64,000 bases of DNA from Moorella mulderi DSM 14980 (GTDB taxonomy: Bacteria > Bacillota > DSM-521 > Neomoorellales > Neomoorellaceae): the NCBI RefSeq assembly GCF_001594015.1, contig NZ_LTBC01000002.1, positions 310,001 through 374,000 on the forward strand. The letters run 5' to 3'. This document shows positions 18,901 through 27,160 of the stretch, piece after piece. Made by a program: the position numbers and the translations under genes. The notes under the pieces are model-generated. The model saw only the letters and a list, made by a program, of their open reading frames with translations, was not told the origin of the DNA and did not search any database. Each line of letters begins with the position of its first letter. Within the stretch, counting starts at the first letter, position 1.

Positions 18901-20417
18901 ACCTGAACCGGGTAGTAGTGGCCTCCTGCACCATACGCACCCACCAGCCCCTTTTCCGGGAAGCCTTAAGGGAGGCTGGCTTAAACCAGTTCTACTTTGA
19001 AATGGCCAATATCCGCGACCAGTGTTCCTGGGTACACCGCAACGAACCGGCCAGCGCCACTGCAAAAGCTATTGACCTGGTACGCATGGCCGTGGCCAAG
19101 GTCAAACGCCATGAAGCCTTGCACCTGCAGCCGGTACCGGTAGTCCAGAAGGCCCTGATCATCGGCGGCGGCATAGCCGGCTTGACAGCAGCGTTAAATA
19201 TCGCCGAACAGGGGTTTGACGCCATTATCGTCGAACGGGAAGCTGAACTGGGTGGACAGGTCCGGCATTTACGGACCACCCTGGAAGGGGAAGACCTCCA
19301 GGCCCTGTTAAAAGACCTGATCGCCAGGGTCCGGGCCAACCCCCGTATCCAGGTGTACACCAGTGCCCGCCTGGAAGACTTTGGCGGCCACCAGGGACAC
19401 TTTACCACCACCATTTCCCTTGGTGAACCTGGTAAAGAACACCTGCGCCGTACATGTAAGCTGGAACACGGCGTGGTGATCGTCGCTACCGGCAGCCAGG
19501 AGTTAAAAACCGGCGCCTATCTCTATGGCCAGGACGAGCGGGTGGTAACCAATACCCAGCTGGAGCAGGCCCTGGCCGACGGCCACTGGGATGCTGAGAA
19601 AAACAAACAGGTGGTCTTCATCCAGTGCGTGGGCTCCCGGGATGGCGATCACCCCTACTGCAGCCGCACCTGCTGCGCCCAGACCATTAAAAACGCCCTG
19701 GCCATAAAAACGCGCAATCCTGAAGCTTTAGTTTACGTCCTTTACCGGGACATCCGCACCTATGCCTTCATGGAGGATTATTACCGCCAGGCCCGGGAGC
19801 AGGGCGTCCTCTTTATCCACTATGAGCCGGAAAGACCACCTGAGGTGCGCCGGCGGGACATCGGCCTGCTGGAGGTTTTAGTTAAGGATTCCGATTCCGG
19901 CAAAGACCTGGTGCTCTGGCCCGACCAGCTGGTGCTGGCCACGGGTGCCGTGGCCCCGGACGGGGTGGAAAAACTGGCTACCATGCTGAAACTGCCTTTA
20001 AATGAAGATAAATTCTATGTCGAGACCCATGCCAAGCTGGCGCCCATTGACTTCCCCTCGGCCGGGATTTTCCTCTGCGGTGCCGGTCATGCGCCTAAAT
20101 TCGCCAGTGAAGCCATTGCCCAGGCCGAAGGTGCCGTGGCCCGGGCCTGTACCATTTTGAGCCGGGAAAACCTGATGGTAGGCGGCGTGGTAGCCGTGGT
20201 CGATGAAAACAAGTGCGCTGCCTGCCTGACCTGCGTCCGGGTCTGCCCCTACAGCGTCCCGCGCATTAATGAGCGTAACGTGGCCGAAATCAATGCCGTC
20301 CAGTGTATGGGCTGCGGTACCTGTGCCGGTGAATGCCCGGCCAAGGCCATCCAGCTCCAGTTCTATAAAGATGACCAGCTGCTGGCCAAGGTAGCCGGCC
20401 TCTTCGGGGAGGTGTAG
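15954..20417 (+). CDS. hdrA: Giant HdrA: two HdrA-like flavoprotein halves with an inserted GltD-like module
   Basis: 1487 residues, about twice a methanogen HdrA. In order: FAD GxGxxG (GGGIAG at 18) and the HdrA-specific NECAMC segment; [4Fe-4S] motif CTACGDCEQACP (about 112-123); a GltD/NADPH-glutamate-synthase-small-subunit-like insert with CRSACPAG, CGRICHHPCETEC, FAD site GAGPAG (262) and NAD(P)-type site GGGNVA (392); CLNCGICSECLQC (625); the remainder of the first HdrA; VGVFICHCGINIAG (about 926) and a second HdrA with GGGIAG (1069); and two C-terminal ferredoxin motifs (1420 and 1450). The insert suggests direct NAD(P)H oxidation and supports flavin-based electron bifurcation in the MetVF-HdrABC-MvhD complex. 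The frame is open throughout, so it is a true fusion. Confidence 0.9.
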   Translation: MNEKQENVPAVGSVLVLGGGIAGMQSALDLANAGYLVHLVTESSSIGGRMAQLDKTFPTNECAMCLLGPRMTDTLTHPNIRLHTCASLEKVEGEKGNFTVQIREKPRYVNIEECTACGDCEQACPVSVPNEYNQNMGSRKAIHKMFPQAVPNKYLITKRGTPPCRSACPAGTNAQGYVALISQGKFAEALEVIHRRMPFAGICGRICHHPCETECNRGQFDDPIAIATLKRAAYDYGWEAEAAREKEQRPELPARQEKVAIIGAGPAGLTAAQDLALAGFQVTVYDALSQPGGMLRGGIPRYRLPLEVVDRETGRILALGIKFVPNTVIGKDITLAELQKQYNAVIIATGLQQSRMLKLEGADLKGILPGVAFLRETALGGRPEVGARVVVIGGGNVAIDVARTARRLGAKEVHLACLESRIEMPAHPWEIEEALEEGIIIHPSWGPKRFLGEGGRVTGIELMQCTRVFDAERRFNPQYNPEVTQTLAADTIILAIGQAADLSFLSEDGNIATSRGLIAADPLTLATSVPGIFACGDIVRGPASVVEAVASGHEAAESVKRYLQGEDLAAGRSLEKEPKLDPPPNVIPFPGRRKIQAMAPVAERIQDFREVYQGFTPEEAIEEAKRCLNCGICSECLQCEAVCKKKAVEHWQQEKVVELKVGSLVLAPGYELFDATLAGEYGYGYYANVVTSLEFERLLSATGPTESHVVRPSDHRPPKKVAFIQCVGSRDCEGEGSPYCSAICCMYSTKEAIIAREHDANIEPTIFYLDIRAYGKNFDRYVEAAKAAGVRYVRAMISRVEEDPQTKNLIIQYYADGKIIREEFDMVVLAVGVRPPAGAEKLAAAAGIELNPYGFAKTLPFQPVATTRPGVYVAGVFQGPRDIPETVVNASAAASLAGAAIASGRNTLVTPKEYPPERDVSQEEPRVGVFICHCGINIAGVVDVKAVVEAAAKLPGVVHAEDNLYTCSQDTLKKIKDAIQEYNLNRVVVASCTIRTHQPLFREALREAGLNQFYFEMANIRDQCSWVHRNEPASATAKAIDLVRMAVAKVKRHEALHLQPVPVVQKALIIGGGIAGLTAALNIAEQGFDAIIVEREAELGGQVRHLRTTLEGEDLQALLKDLIARVRANPRIQVYTSARLEDFGGHQGHFTTTISLGEPGKEHLRRTCKLEHGVVIVATGSQELKTGAYLYGQDERVVTNTQLEQALADGHWDAEKNKQVVFIQCVGSRDGDHPYCSRTCCAQTIKNALAIKTRNPEALVYVLYRDIRTYAFMEDYYRQAREQGVLFIHYEPERPPEVRRRDIGLLEVLVKDSDSGKDLVLWPDQLVLATGAVAPDGVEKLATMLKLPLNEDKFYVETHAKLAPIDFPSAGIFLCGAGHAPKFASEAIAQAEGAVARACTILSRENLMVGGVVAVVDENKCAACLTCVRVCPYSVPRINERNVAEINAVQCMGCGTCAGECPAKAIQLQFYKDDQLLAKVAGLFGEV

Positions 20418-20421
20418 TCAA

Positions 20422-20874
20422 TTGCAGGAGTTTGAACCAAAAATTATAGCCTTCTGTTGCTACTACTGTGCCTATTCAGCCGCCGACCTGGCCGGATCCT
20501 TGCGCCTGCAGTACCCGGCCAACATCCGGGTAATTGAGATGCCCTGTTCCGGGAAGACCGACGTCCGGGTCCTGCTGGAAGCCTTCGAAGACGGTGCCGA
20601 CGGTGTCTATGTCCTGGGCTGCATGGAAGGCGATTGCCACTTCTTGAAGGGGAATTTCCGGGCCAAACGCCGGGTCCAGCAGGCGAAAAAAATCCTGGAC
20701 GAGATCGGTATCGGTGGTGAGCGCCTGGAGATGTACAACCTCTCGGCGGCCATGGGACCGCGTTTCGCTGAAATTGCCCGGGAGTTTACCGAGCGTATCC
20801 GTAAATTAGGTCCCAGCCCGTTAAATAAAAAATATGCATCTGCAAATTCGAGGAAAGCAGGTGAGCAGGAATGA
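20422..20874 (+). CDS. mvhD: MvhD-like [2Fe-2S] protein
   Basis: 150 residues from a TTG start; GGGGAGGTG at the end of hdrA gives its ribosome site. Conserved cysteines occur in FCCYYCAY, EMPCSGK and LGCMEGDCHF, the set that binds one [2Fe-2S] in methyl-viologen hydrogenase delta subunits. In methanogens MvhD joins hydrogenase to HdrA; no hydrogenase gene is present here, so it likely bridges HdrA and MetVF. The stop overlaps metV by four bases. Confidence 0.9.
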   Translation: MQEFEPKIIAFCCYYCAYSAADLAGSLRLQYPANIRVIEMPCSGKTDVRVLLEAFEDGADGVYVLGCMEGDCHFLKGNFRAKRRVQQAKKILDEIGIGGERLEMYNLSAAMGPRFAEIAREFTERIRKLGPSPLNKKYASANSRKAGEQE

Positions 20875-21542
20875 TTATCGCTGAGGGTAAACCCCTGGCC
20901 GAGGTTGCCGGGTTGATTCAAGGAGCCAGAAAGGTGCTGGTAGTCGGTTGCGGCGGCTGCGTGACCGTTTGCCTGGCTGGCGGGGAAAAGGAAACCGGGA
21001 TCCTGGCCGCCGCTTTGCGGCTGCTGAGGCAAAAGGAAGGCAACCCCCTGGAAACAGTGGAGGTTACCCTGACCCGCCAGTGTGACCCTGAATACGTGGA
21101 TATGCTGGAAAAATACGTTACCGACGATGTCGATGCCATCGTTTCCCTGGCCTGCGGTGTCGGCGTCCAGTTCCTGGCCGAACGCTATAATAAATGGGTG
21201 GTACCGGCCTTAAACACCAAGTTTGCCGGCGGCACCGTTGAGCACGGCGTCTGGGAAGAGCGCTGCGGGCTATGCGGCGAGTGCATCCTCTATAAAACCG
21301 GGGGTATTTGCCCCATTATCCGTTGCTCCAAGAGCATTTTAAACGGGCCCTGCGGCGGTTCCCAGAATGGCAAGTGTGAGGTTAACCCGGAAACCCCCTG
21401 TGCCTGGCAGCTCATCTACGACCGGATGCAGGCCCTAGGTAAACTGGATCTCCTCATGGAAATCCAGCCACCCAAGGACTGGTCCAAGTCCCGGGACGGC
21501 GGTCCCCGGAAAGTGGTACGAGAGGATGTGAGGCTGGCATGA
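20871..21542 (+). CDS. metV: MetV: zinc/Fe-S C-terminal-type partner of methylene-THF reductase
   Basis: 223 residues. N-terminal half has VVGCGGCVTVC and LACGVGVQ; the C-terminal half carries CGLCGECILYKTGGICP, CSKSILNGPCGG and CEV, the MTHFR C-terminal Cys-rich motif. MetV pairs with MetF in acetogens lacking the RnfC2-type subunit and links the flavin enzyme to its electron donor. Overlaps of four bases on both sides (ATGA) show tight coupling within mvhD-metV-metF. Confidence 0.9.
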   Translation: MIIAEGKPLAEVAGLIQGARKVLVVGCGGCVTVCLAGGEKETGILAAALRLLRQKEGNPLETVEVTLTRQCDPEYVDMLEKYVTDDVDAIVSLACGVGVQFLAERYNKWVVPALNTKFAGGTVEHGVWEERCGLCGECILYKTGGICPIIRCSKSILNGPCGGSQNGKCEVNPETPCAWQLIYDRMQALGKLDLLMEIQPPKDWSKSRDGGPRKVVREDVRLA

Positions 21543-22462
21543 AAACAGAAAGCAAACTGGAAAAACTCCTTTCCCAGGGTCATTTTGTGGTCAGCGGTGA
21601 GATCGGCCCGCCCAAACACGCCAACCCCGAGGGCATCAAAAAACATACCGCCCAGTTAAAAGACTATGTGGATGCCATGAACCTGACGGACAACCAGACG
21701 GCCATTGTCCGCCTCTCCAGTATTGCTGCCGGTGTCCACGTCCTCCAGGCAGGGGGCGAGCCTATTATCCAGATGACGGTCCGGGACCGCAACCGCATCG
21801 CCCTGCAGAGCGACCTCCTGGGGGCCTATAGCCTGGGAATGCGCAACGTCCTCTGCCTGTCGGGGGATCACCAGTCCTTTGGCAACCACCCGGCGGCCAA
21901 AAACGTCCATGATGTGGACTCCCTGCAGCTCATTAAAATCGTCAAGGACCTCCGGGACGAGAAAAAATTCGCCTGCGGGGAAGAACTGAAGGGCAATGAA
22001 CCAAGGTTCTTCATCGGCGCCGCTGCCAATCCTTTCGCCGATCCCTTTGAGTTCCGGGTCTTGCGGCTGGAAAAGAAAATCAACGCCGGCGCCGACTTCA
22101 TCCAGACCCAGTGCATCTTTGATATGGAGCGTTTCGAGCGTTTCATGGCCATGGTCAGGGAAAGGGGCCTGCATAAAAAAGCCCATATCATTGCCGGCGT
22201 CATGCCCCTGAAGTCTGCCAAAGCCGCTAAATATATGCAGCAGTCGGTAGCCGGGATGATCGTTCCCGATGAAATTGTTAACCGGATGGAAAAAGCTGCC
22301 GACCCCAAGGCCGAAGGGGTGGCCATATGTGTCGAACAGATTAAACACCTCAAGACCATTGAAGGGGTAGCCGGCGTACACATCATGGCCGTGATGTGGG
22401 AAGAGATCATCCCCACCATCGTCAAGGAAGCCGGCCTTTACCCCCGGCCCAAGGCGGAATAA
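21539..22462 (+). CDS. metF: Methylenetetrahydrofolate reductase, flavoprotein subunit
   Basis: 307 residues of the MTHFR TIM-barrel family. Reduces 5,10-methylene-THF to 5-methyl-THF, the substrate of AcsE encoded 7 kb upstream. Recognisable motifs are VVSGEIGPPKHANPEG at the N-terminus (catalytic Glu), LCLSGDHQ (FAD contact) and FIQTQCIFD. Ends the operon; a terminator follows within 10 bases. Confidence 0.95.
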   Translation: MKTESKLEKLLSQGHFVVSGEIGPPKHANPEGIKKHTAQLKDYVDAMNLTDNQTAIVRLSSIAAGVHVLQAGGEPIIQMTVRDRNRIALQSDLLGAYSLGMRNVLCLSGDHQSFGNHPAAKNVHDVDSLQLIKIVKDLRDEKKFACGEELKGNEPRFFIGAAANPFADPFEFRVLRLEKKINAGADFIQTQCIFDMERFERFMAMVRERGLHKKAHIIAGVMPLKSAKAAKYMQQSVAGMIVPDEIVNRMEKAADPKAEGVAICVEQIKHLKTIEGVAGVHIMAVMWEEIIPTIVKEAGLYPRPKAE

Positions 22463-22469
22463 ATTTTGA

Positions 22470-22497
22470 CCCCGGGTTTGCACCCCGGGTTTTTTAC
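22470..22497 (+). terminator. Terminator after metF
   Basis: CCCGGG (22471-22476) and CCCGGG (22484-22489) form a six-pair stem followed by six T, closing the hdr-met operon. Confidence 0.75.
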
Positions 22498-22569
22498 TGG
22501 CCTGCAGTTCTTGCCGGTAACCTGGCCGCATATATTGATGGGAGGAAGAGCTGCCAGGAGGTGGGGAGA

Positions 22570-23457
22570 TTGCGCAATAACCGGCTGGAAAATGAAATCC
22601 TGCAGCGTGTCGATGAACTGGTTCAATGTGCCATATCCATAAGCCTTAAAGATGAATCCGCCCGCGTAGAACAACTGGCCCGCGGTATCGCCATGGTTCA
22701 GGAAATGGGTGACTTGCTCCTGGAAGTCCTGGAAGGACGGGAACAGCATCTCCAGGCTTTACTTGAGCAACTGGTTGCCCAGCGTCTACCAGACCGTCGT
22801 ATCCTGCAGAGCTTTGGCAACTTTCCCCGGGACATACAATATATAATCAGCGAAGGAACAGCCCGTTACTTTAAGGCCCGGGAGGAAAAGGGAAAGGAAC
22901 ATGCTCCCGGTGAGGAAAGTAAACCTGCTGCCCCGGGTGAAACAGCTGAAGCGACACATCCGGCATGCCCGGCTGAGCAAGCAGGGGTAGTAGCTGCGGA
23001 CCGGCCTCCGCTACAAGCAACACCTGGCGATACATCCGGAGAACCGGTAAATGAACCGGTTCCCGGACCCGCAGGTATCGGTGAAGATGACGTGCTGCTG
23101 ATTGGCCGGGAAGACGACATGACCTCTCCGGAGGAAGCGGAAGCGGCCCCTCCCTTCCCGGCTGTCGTCGATCCCCTGGATCAGGCTATGAAGGCCCTGC
23201 GCCTGGCCCTCCTTCAGGCGTACCCGGACGAAGAAGTAATTACCAACTATGAGACCCGGGGGGGAAAAATTCCCTTTTTCCTGCCCCGCCTGCAGCTGGG
23301 CTTTGAACCGGACGGTATGCGCTATGACTGGCGCCATGAATTTTACTGTCGCCAACAGGGGATCAGCATCCGCAAAGTGGCCGCCGATGAACTGGCCAAT
23401 CCGGCCTATTTGGCCCGCCGCCTGCGACGGGAAGCCAGCTGGCGCCAGCTGACTTAA
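22570..23457 (+). CDS. Hypothetical protein with a Pro/Glu-rich linker
   Basis: 295 residues from TTG 22570, chosen because AGGAGGTGGGG precedes it at 5-6 bases. Three parts are visible: an N-terminal helical region (about 1-100), a low-complexity linker rich in Glu, Pro, Ala and Gly (about 105-195), and a C-terminal domain (about 205-295) rich in Arg and aromatic residues. There are no Cys pairs, signal peptide or membrane segments. I recognise no family. It stands alone between the metF terminator and the T-box leader, in the same direction. Confidence 0.6.
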   Translation: MRNNRLENEILQRVDELVQCAISISLKDESARVEQLARGIAMVQEMGDLLLEVLEGREQHLQALLEQLVAQRLPDRRILQSFGNFPRDIQYIISEGTARYFKAREEKGKEHAPGEESKPAAPGETAEATHPACPAEQAGVVAADRPPLQATPGDTSGEPVNEPVPGPAGIGEDDVLLIGREDDMTSPEEAEAAPPFPAVVDPLDQAMKALRLALLQAYPDEEVITNYETRGGKIPFFLPRLQLGFEPDGMRYDWRHEFYCRQQGISIRKVAADELANPAYLARRLRREASWRQLT

Positions 23458-23464
23458 TTTTTTA

Positions 23465-23494
23465 TTGACACAGCAGCCAGGCCAGTGCTACAAT
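23465..23494 (+). promoter_or_regulatory. Sigma-A promoter of the T-box operon
   Basis: TTGACA (23465-23470), 18-base spacer, TACAAT (23489-23494). Transcription would start near 23501, at the head of the T-box leader. Confidence 0.8.
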
Positions 23495-23500
23495 AGCATT

Positions 23501-23775
23501 AAAATTTACAGCAAGGTTAAAGGCAGTGAAGGGAAGAGTAGGCAGGCCCCCTGCTCGTAAGCGAACCGGGGAGGGTGCAAGCCCGGTAGCAGACCTGTCG
23601 AAAGCCACCCCGGAGCCGCCGCGGGAAGGAATTTATCCTTAAGGCAGGACGGATTGGCCCCGTTAACGGCCAAAGCGCATTAACAAAGGCGCTACAGAGC
23701 TGGGTCGTACGAGACCAATGAGGGTGGTACCGCGGGAATTAACCTCCCGTCCCTTTGCGGGGCGGGAGGTTTTCA
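23501..23775 (+). promoter_or_regulatory. T-box riboswitch leader
   Basis: The T-box core AGGGTGGTACCGCGG is at 23721-23735. A terminator stem (AACCTCCCG with CGGGAGGTT, then TTTTC) at 23741-23773 competes with the antiterminator. Stem I is recognisable from GAAGAGTA (S-turn strand) paired above by GGCAGG/CCTGTC, then GAA on the other strand. The specifier just after GAA reads AGC (Ser) or, one base later, GCC (Ala); I cannot decide. It senses uncharged tRNA and controls the Lrp-like regulator and aminotransferase. Confidence 0.92.
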
Positions 23776-23797
23776 TATATCATACGGAGGTTTATCC

Positions 23798-24280
23798 ATG
23801 CGTAAAAAAATACTCGAACTCCTGGAAAATAACGGTAAATTAACCGCTAAAGAAATAGCCATTATGTTAGCCTTGCCGGTAGACCAGGTAGCTAAAGAAA
23901 TAGCCGCCATGGAGCAGGAAAAAATCATTTTACGCTACCATACCCTGATTAACTGGGAAAAGGCCGGCGCAGAAGAGGTGGCGGCCTTAATCGACGTTAA
24001 GGTAACGCCCCAGCAGGATGTCGGCTTTGACGAGATTGCCGGCCGTATCTACCGTTACCCGGAAGTAAAATCCGTTTTCCTGATGTCCGGCAGCTATGAC
24101 CTTTCCGTCCTGGTCCAGGGAAAGAGTCTCAAGGAAGTGGCCACCTTTGTCTCCCAGAAGCTGGCTACCCTGGAACACGTCCAGAGTACAGTGACCCACT
24201 TTATCCTGAAAAGGTATAAACAGGATGGGGTTATTTTTGAGGATCAAGAAGCAGACCGGAGGCAGGTGTTGCAACCATGA
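23798..24280 (+). CDS. Lrp/AsnC-family transcriptional regulator
   Basis: 160 residues. N-terminal winged helix-turn-helix (LLENNGKLTAKEIAIML, about 7-23) and a C-terminal RAM ligand-binding domain with the SGSYDLSVLVQG core (about 100-111). ATG follows ACGGAGG. It is the first gene after the T-box and overlaps the aminotransferase start by four bases, so it likely regulates or reports on the same amino acid. These proteins usually bind an amino acid and form octamers. Confidence 0.88.
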   Translation: MRKKILELLENNGKLTAKEIAIMLALPVDQVAKEIAAMEQEKIILRYHTLINWEKAGAEEVAALIDVKVTPQQDVGFDEIAGRIYRYPEVKSVFLMSGSYDLSVLVQGKSLKEVATFVSQKLATLEHVQSTVTHFILKRYKQDGVIFEDQEADRRQVLQP

Positions 24281-25491
24281 CCATTACCTGCGGTTTTGAG
24301 GCCCAGCGCTTTATCAATCCTACTGTTAAAAATATACCACCTTCCGGCATCCGTCGCTTTTTTGACATGGTAGCCAGCACCCGCGGGGTTATTTCCCTGG
24401 GCGTGGGGGAACCGGATTTTGTTACCCCCTGGCACATCCGGGAAGCCTGCGTCCAGTCCCTGGAGCGAGGTTATACCATGTATACCTCCAACTACGGCCT
24501 GCCCGAATTACGCCAGGCCATCGCCGGCTACTTAGCGGAACGTTTTGGCTTAAGTTACGATCCCCAAAAGCAAGTCATGGTTACCATAGGGGCCAGCGAA
24601 GCCGTCGACCTGGCCTTAAGGACGGTCATCAATCCCGGCGACGAAGTCCTGATCCCCGAGCCCTGTTATGTTTCCTACCGGCCCATCACCCAGCTGGCCG
24701 GCGGCGTTCCCGTCACGGTGCCAACTACCATGGAGGATGAATTTGCCTTGACGGCGGCGCGGCTGGAAAAATATATCACACCCCGTACCAAGATCCTGAT
24801 CCTGTGTTTTCCTAACAATCCCACCGGTGCCGTCCTTAATGAGGCCGAAATGCAGGCTATCGCCGCCCTGGTAAAGAAGTATAACCTGCTGGTGATCAGT
24901 GACGAAATCTATGCCGAACTGCGCTACGACGGCCCGCCCCGGTCCTTTGCCGCCCTCCCCGGCATGCAGGAACGGACCATCCTGGTCAGCGGCTTTTCCA
25001 AGGCCTTTGCCATGACCGGCTGGCGGGTGGGTTATGTGGCCGCCCACCCCGACTTACTGGCCGCCATGGTCAAGATCCACCAGTATACCATCCTCTGTGC
25101 CCCGGTGATGGGACAGATGGCCGCCCTGGAGGCCCTGCGCAACGGGCGCCAGGATGTGGAGCGGATGGTGGCCGAGTATGACCGGCGCCGCCGCCTGGTC
25201 GTCAGTCGCCTGCGGGAAATGGGCCTGGAGTGTTTTGAACCCCGGGGCGCGTTTTACGTTTTCCCATCCATTAAAGTTACGGGTTTAACGTCCACCCAAT
25301 TTGCCGAAGAACTCCTGAAAGAAGAAAAGGTGGCCGTCGTCCCCGGCCCGGCCTTTGGCAGCAGCGGGGAAGGCTTTATCCGCTGTTCCTACGCTACTTC
25401 CCTGGCCGAGCTGACGGAAGCCATGAACCGGATGGAACGCTTTGTCGCCCGGCGCCTGGCCTTCAAGCACCGGGCTGTGGCCCACGCTTAA
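24277..25491 (+). CDS. PLP-dependent aminotransferase, class I (fold type I)
   Basis: 404 residues. The PLP lysine is in SGFSKAFAMTGWRVGY (about 247-262); NNPTG (about 184) and SDEIYAEL (about 208) are the usual cofactor-binding motifs. It belongs to the broad aspartate/alanine/aromatic aminotransferase group. Its substrate cannot be named, but the T-box upstream implies control by one amino acid; alanine would fit if the specifier is GCC. Translationally coupled to the Lrp gene. Confidence 0.9.
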   Translation: MTITCGFEAQRFINPTVKNIPPSGIRRFFDMVASTRGVISLGVGEPDFVTPWHIREACVQSLERGYTMYTSNYGLPELRQAIAGYLAERFGLSYDPQKQVMVTIGASEAVDLALRTVINPGDEVLIPEPCYVSYRPITQLAGGVPVTVPTTMEDEFALTAARLEKYITPRTKILILCFPNNPTGAVLNEAEMQAIAALVKKYNLLVISDEIYAELRYDGPPRSFAALPGMQERTILVSGFSKAFAMTGWRVGYVAAHPDLLAAMVKIHQYTILCAPVMGQMAALEALRNGRQDVERMVAEYDRRRRLVVSRLREMGLECFEPRGAFYVFPSIKVTGLTSTQFAEELLKEEKVAVVPGPAFGSSGEGFIRCSYATSLAELTEAMNRMERFVARRLAFKHRAVAHA

Positions 25492-25549
25492 CGGAGGTTG
25501 GAGACAGGAAGTCAGAGGTCGGCAAAAAATTAGAACAGGGAGAGGAAAG

Positions 25550-27160
25550 ATGATCAATTTACATTTCTACGGTGCTGCCGGGACGGTAACAGGCTCCTGC
25601 TACCTTCTCGATAACGGGCGGCACCGCCTCCTTATTGATTGCGGGCTTTTCCAGGGTTCCAAAGCCATTAAAGAACGCAACTATGGACCTTTTCCCTTTA
25701 ATCCGGCCAGTATCGATGCCCTGGTCCTCACCCATGCCCACATCGACCACTGCGGCCTGATTCCTAAGCTTTACCTGCAGGGCTTCCAGGGGCCGGTATT
25801 TACCACGCCGGTCAGTGCCGAGCTGGCCAGCGTCCTGCTACCGGACAGCGGTCATATCCAGGAAATGGAGGTCGAGCGCAAAAACAGGAAAAACAGCCGC
25901 GCCGGCCTGCCCCTTTTAACCCCCATCTATACCGCCGCCCAGGCGGCTGCTTGCCTGGAGCATTTTCAGGCCCTGGATTATAAAGAAGAAAAGGAAATTT
26001 TACCGGGTTTTCGCCTGCGCCTCCAGGACGCCGGTCATATCCTGGGGTCAGCGATAGCGGAAATCTGGGTGCGCGATGGGGAGCAAGAAGTAAAGGTTAC
26101 CTTTTCCGGCGATTTAGGTAACCCGGGACAACCCATTGTCAATGACCCGGCGCCCATTGAGGCCACCGATTACCTGGTCATGGAGTCTACCTACGGCAAC
26201 CGCCACCATAACGTCCAGGGGGACAAAATTGAGCGTCTCAAAGAAGTAATTAACAGGGCCATGAAAAAGGGAGGTAACCTGGTTATCCCCGCCTTTGCCG
26301 TAGAGCGTACCCAGGACCTCCTCTATGCCCTTAATATCCTCCTGCGCCAGGGAGCCATCAAGGTAGACAAAATTTTTCTCGATAGTCCCCTGGCAGTGGC
26401 GGCCACCGAGATTTTCTGCCGCCACCAGGATTATTTTGATGCTGAAACTAAAGAGTTAAGTAATGACGGCGCCACCTGTCCCTTCTACCTGCCGGGGCTG
26501 CACTTAAGCCGCACCGCCGAGGAATCCATGGCTATCAATAAGATCCAGGGAGGAGCCATCATCATTGCGGCCAGCGGCATGTGCGACGCCGGCCGCATCA
26601 AGCACCACCTGAAGCACAACCTCTGGCGGCCGGAAAGTACAGTCCTCCTGGTAGGCTACCAGGCAGCCGGTACCCTGGGGCGGCGCCTGCTCGACGGGGA
26701 GAAGCGGGTACGCATCCACGGTGAAGAAATTGCCGTACGGGCTGAAATTGTCAGTCTTGACGGCTTTTCCGCCCATGCCGACCAGGCGGGTCTATTAAAA
26801 TGGCTTAAATCCTTTGCCCGCCCCCCCCGCAAAGTTTTTATAACCCACGGGGAAGAAGAAGCAGCCAGGGATTTCGCCAGCCTGGTAACCGCTGAGCTGG
26901 GCCTGGCCACAGAAGTCCCCCAATGGCTGGCTACCGCCCAACTCCTGCCGCTAGCGGAAAGCCTGCCGGCAGCCTCGCCGGCTACCCTGACGGCCAGCGC
27001 CGCAGCCGCCGAAGCCGAAGCCACCTACCAGCGCATCCTGGTGCAGCTCAAGGCCCTGGTAGAAGCGGGTTTTGCCCGGCAGGATTATGCCGGCGTCAAT
27101 CATAAACTGCAGCAAATAGCGGCTATTTTAAACCAGAACCTGGATGAAAAAGCCAGCTAG
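25550..27160 (+). CDS. Metallo-beta-lactamase/beta-CASP ribonuclease
   Basis: 536 residues from ATG 25550 (AGAGGAAAG upstream). N-terminal HAHIDHCG (HxHxDH, two-metal site), then GHILGSA, SGDLG and a beta-CASP insertion with AASGMCDAGRIKHHL and SAHADQAG motifs. It resembles the CPSF-73/YSH1-like group of RNA-processing exo/endonucleases more than RNase J. A C-terminal Ala-rich helical extension of about 75 residues follows the catalytic region. It converges on the next gene, the two stop codons sharing the CTAG at 27157-27160. Confidence 0.88.
   Translation: MINLHFYGAAGTVTGSCYLLDNGRHRLLIDCGLFQGSKAIKERNYGPFPFNPASIDALVLTHAHIDHCGLIPKLYLQGFQGPVFTTPVSAELASVLLPDSGHIQEMEVERKNRKNSRAGLPLLTPIYTAAQAAACLEHFQALDYKEEKEILPGFRLRLQDAGHILGSAIAEIWVRDGEQEVKVTFSGDLGNPGQPIVNDPAPIEATDYLVMESTYGNRHHNVQGDKIERLKEVINRAMKKGGNLVIPAFAVERTQDLLYALNILLRQGAIKVDKIFLDSPLAVAATEIFCRHQDYFDAETKELSNDGATCPFYLPGLHLSRTAEESMAINKIQGGAIIIAASGMCDAGRIKHHLKHNLWRPESTVLLVGYQAAGTLGRRLLDGEKRVRIHGEEIAVRAEIVSLDGFSAHADQAGLLKWLKSFARPPRKVFITHGEEEAARDFASLVTAELGLATEVPQWLATAQLLPLAESLPAASPATLTASAAAAEAEATYQRILVQLKALVEAGFARQDYAGVNHKLQQIAAILNQNLDEKAS

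Noticed and set aside
16176-20100. Long minus-strand open frames across hdrA
   Set aside because: They are antisense shadows of a GC-rich coding sequence with no start signals or family features.
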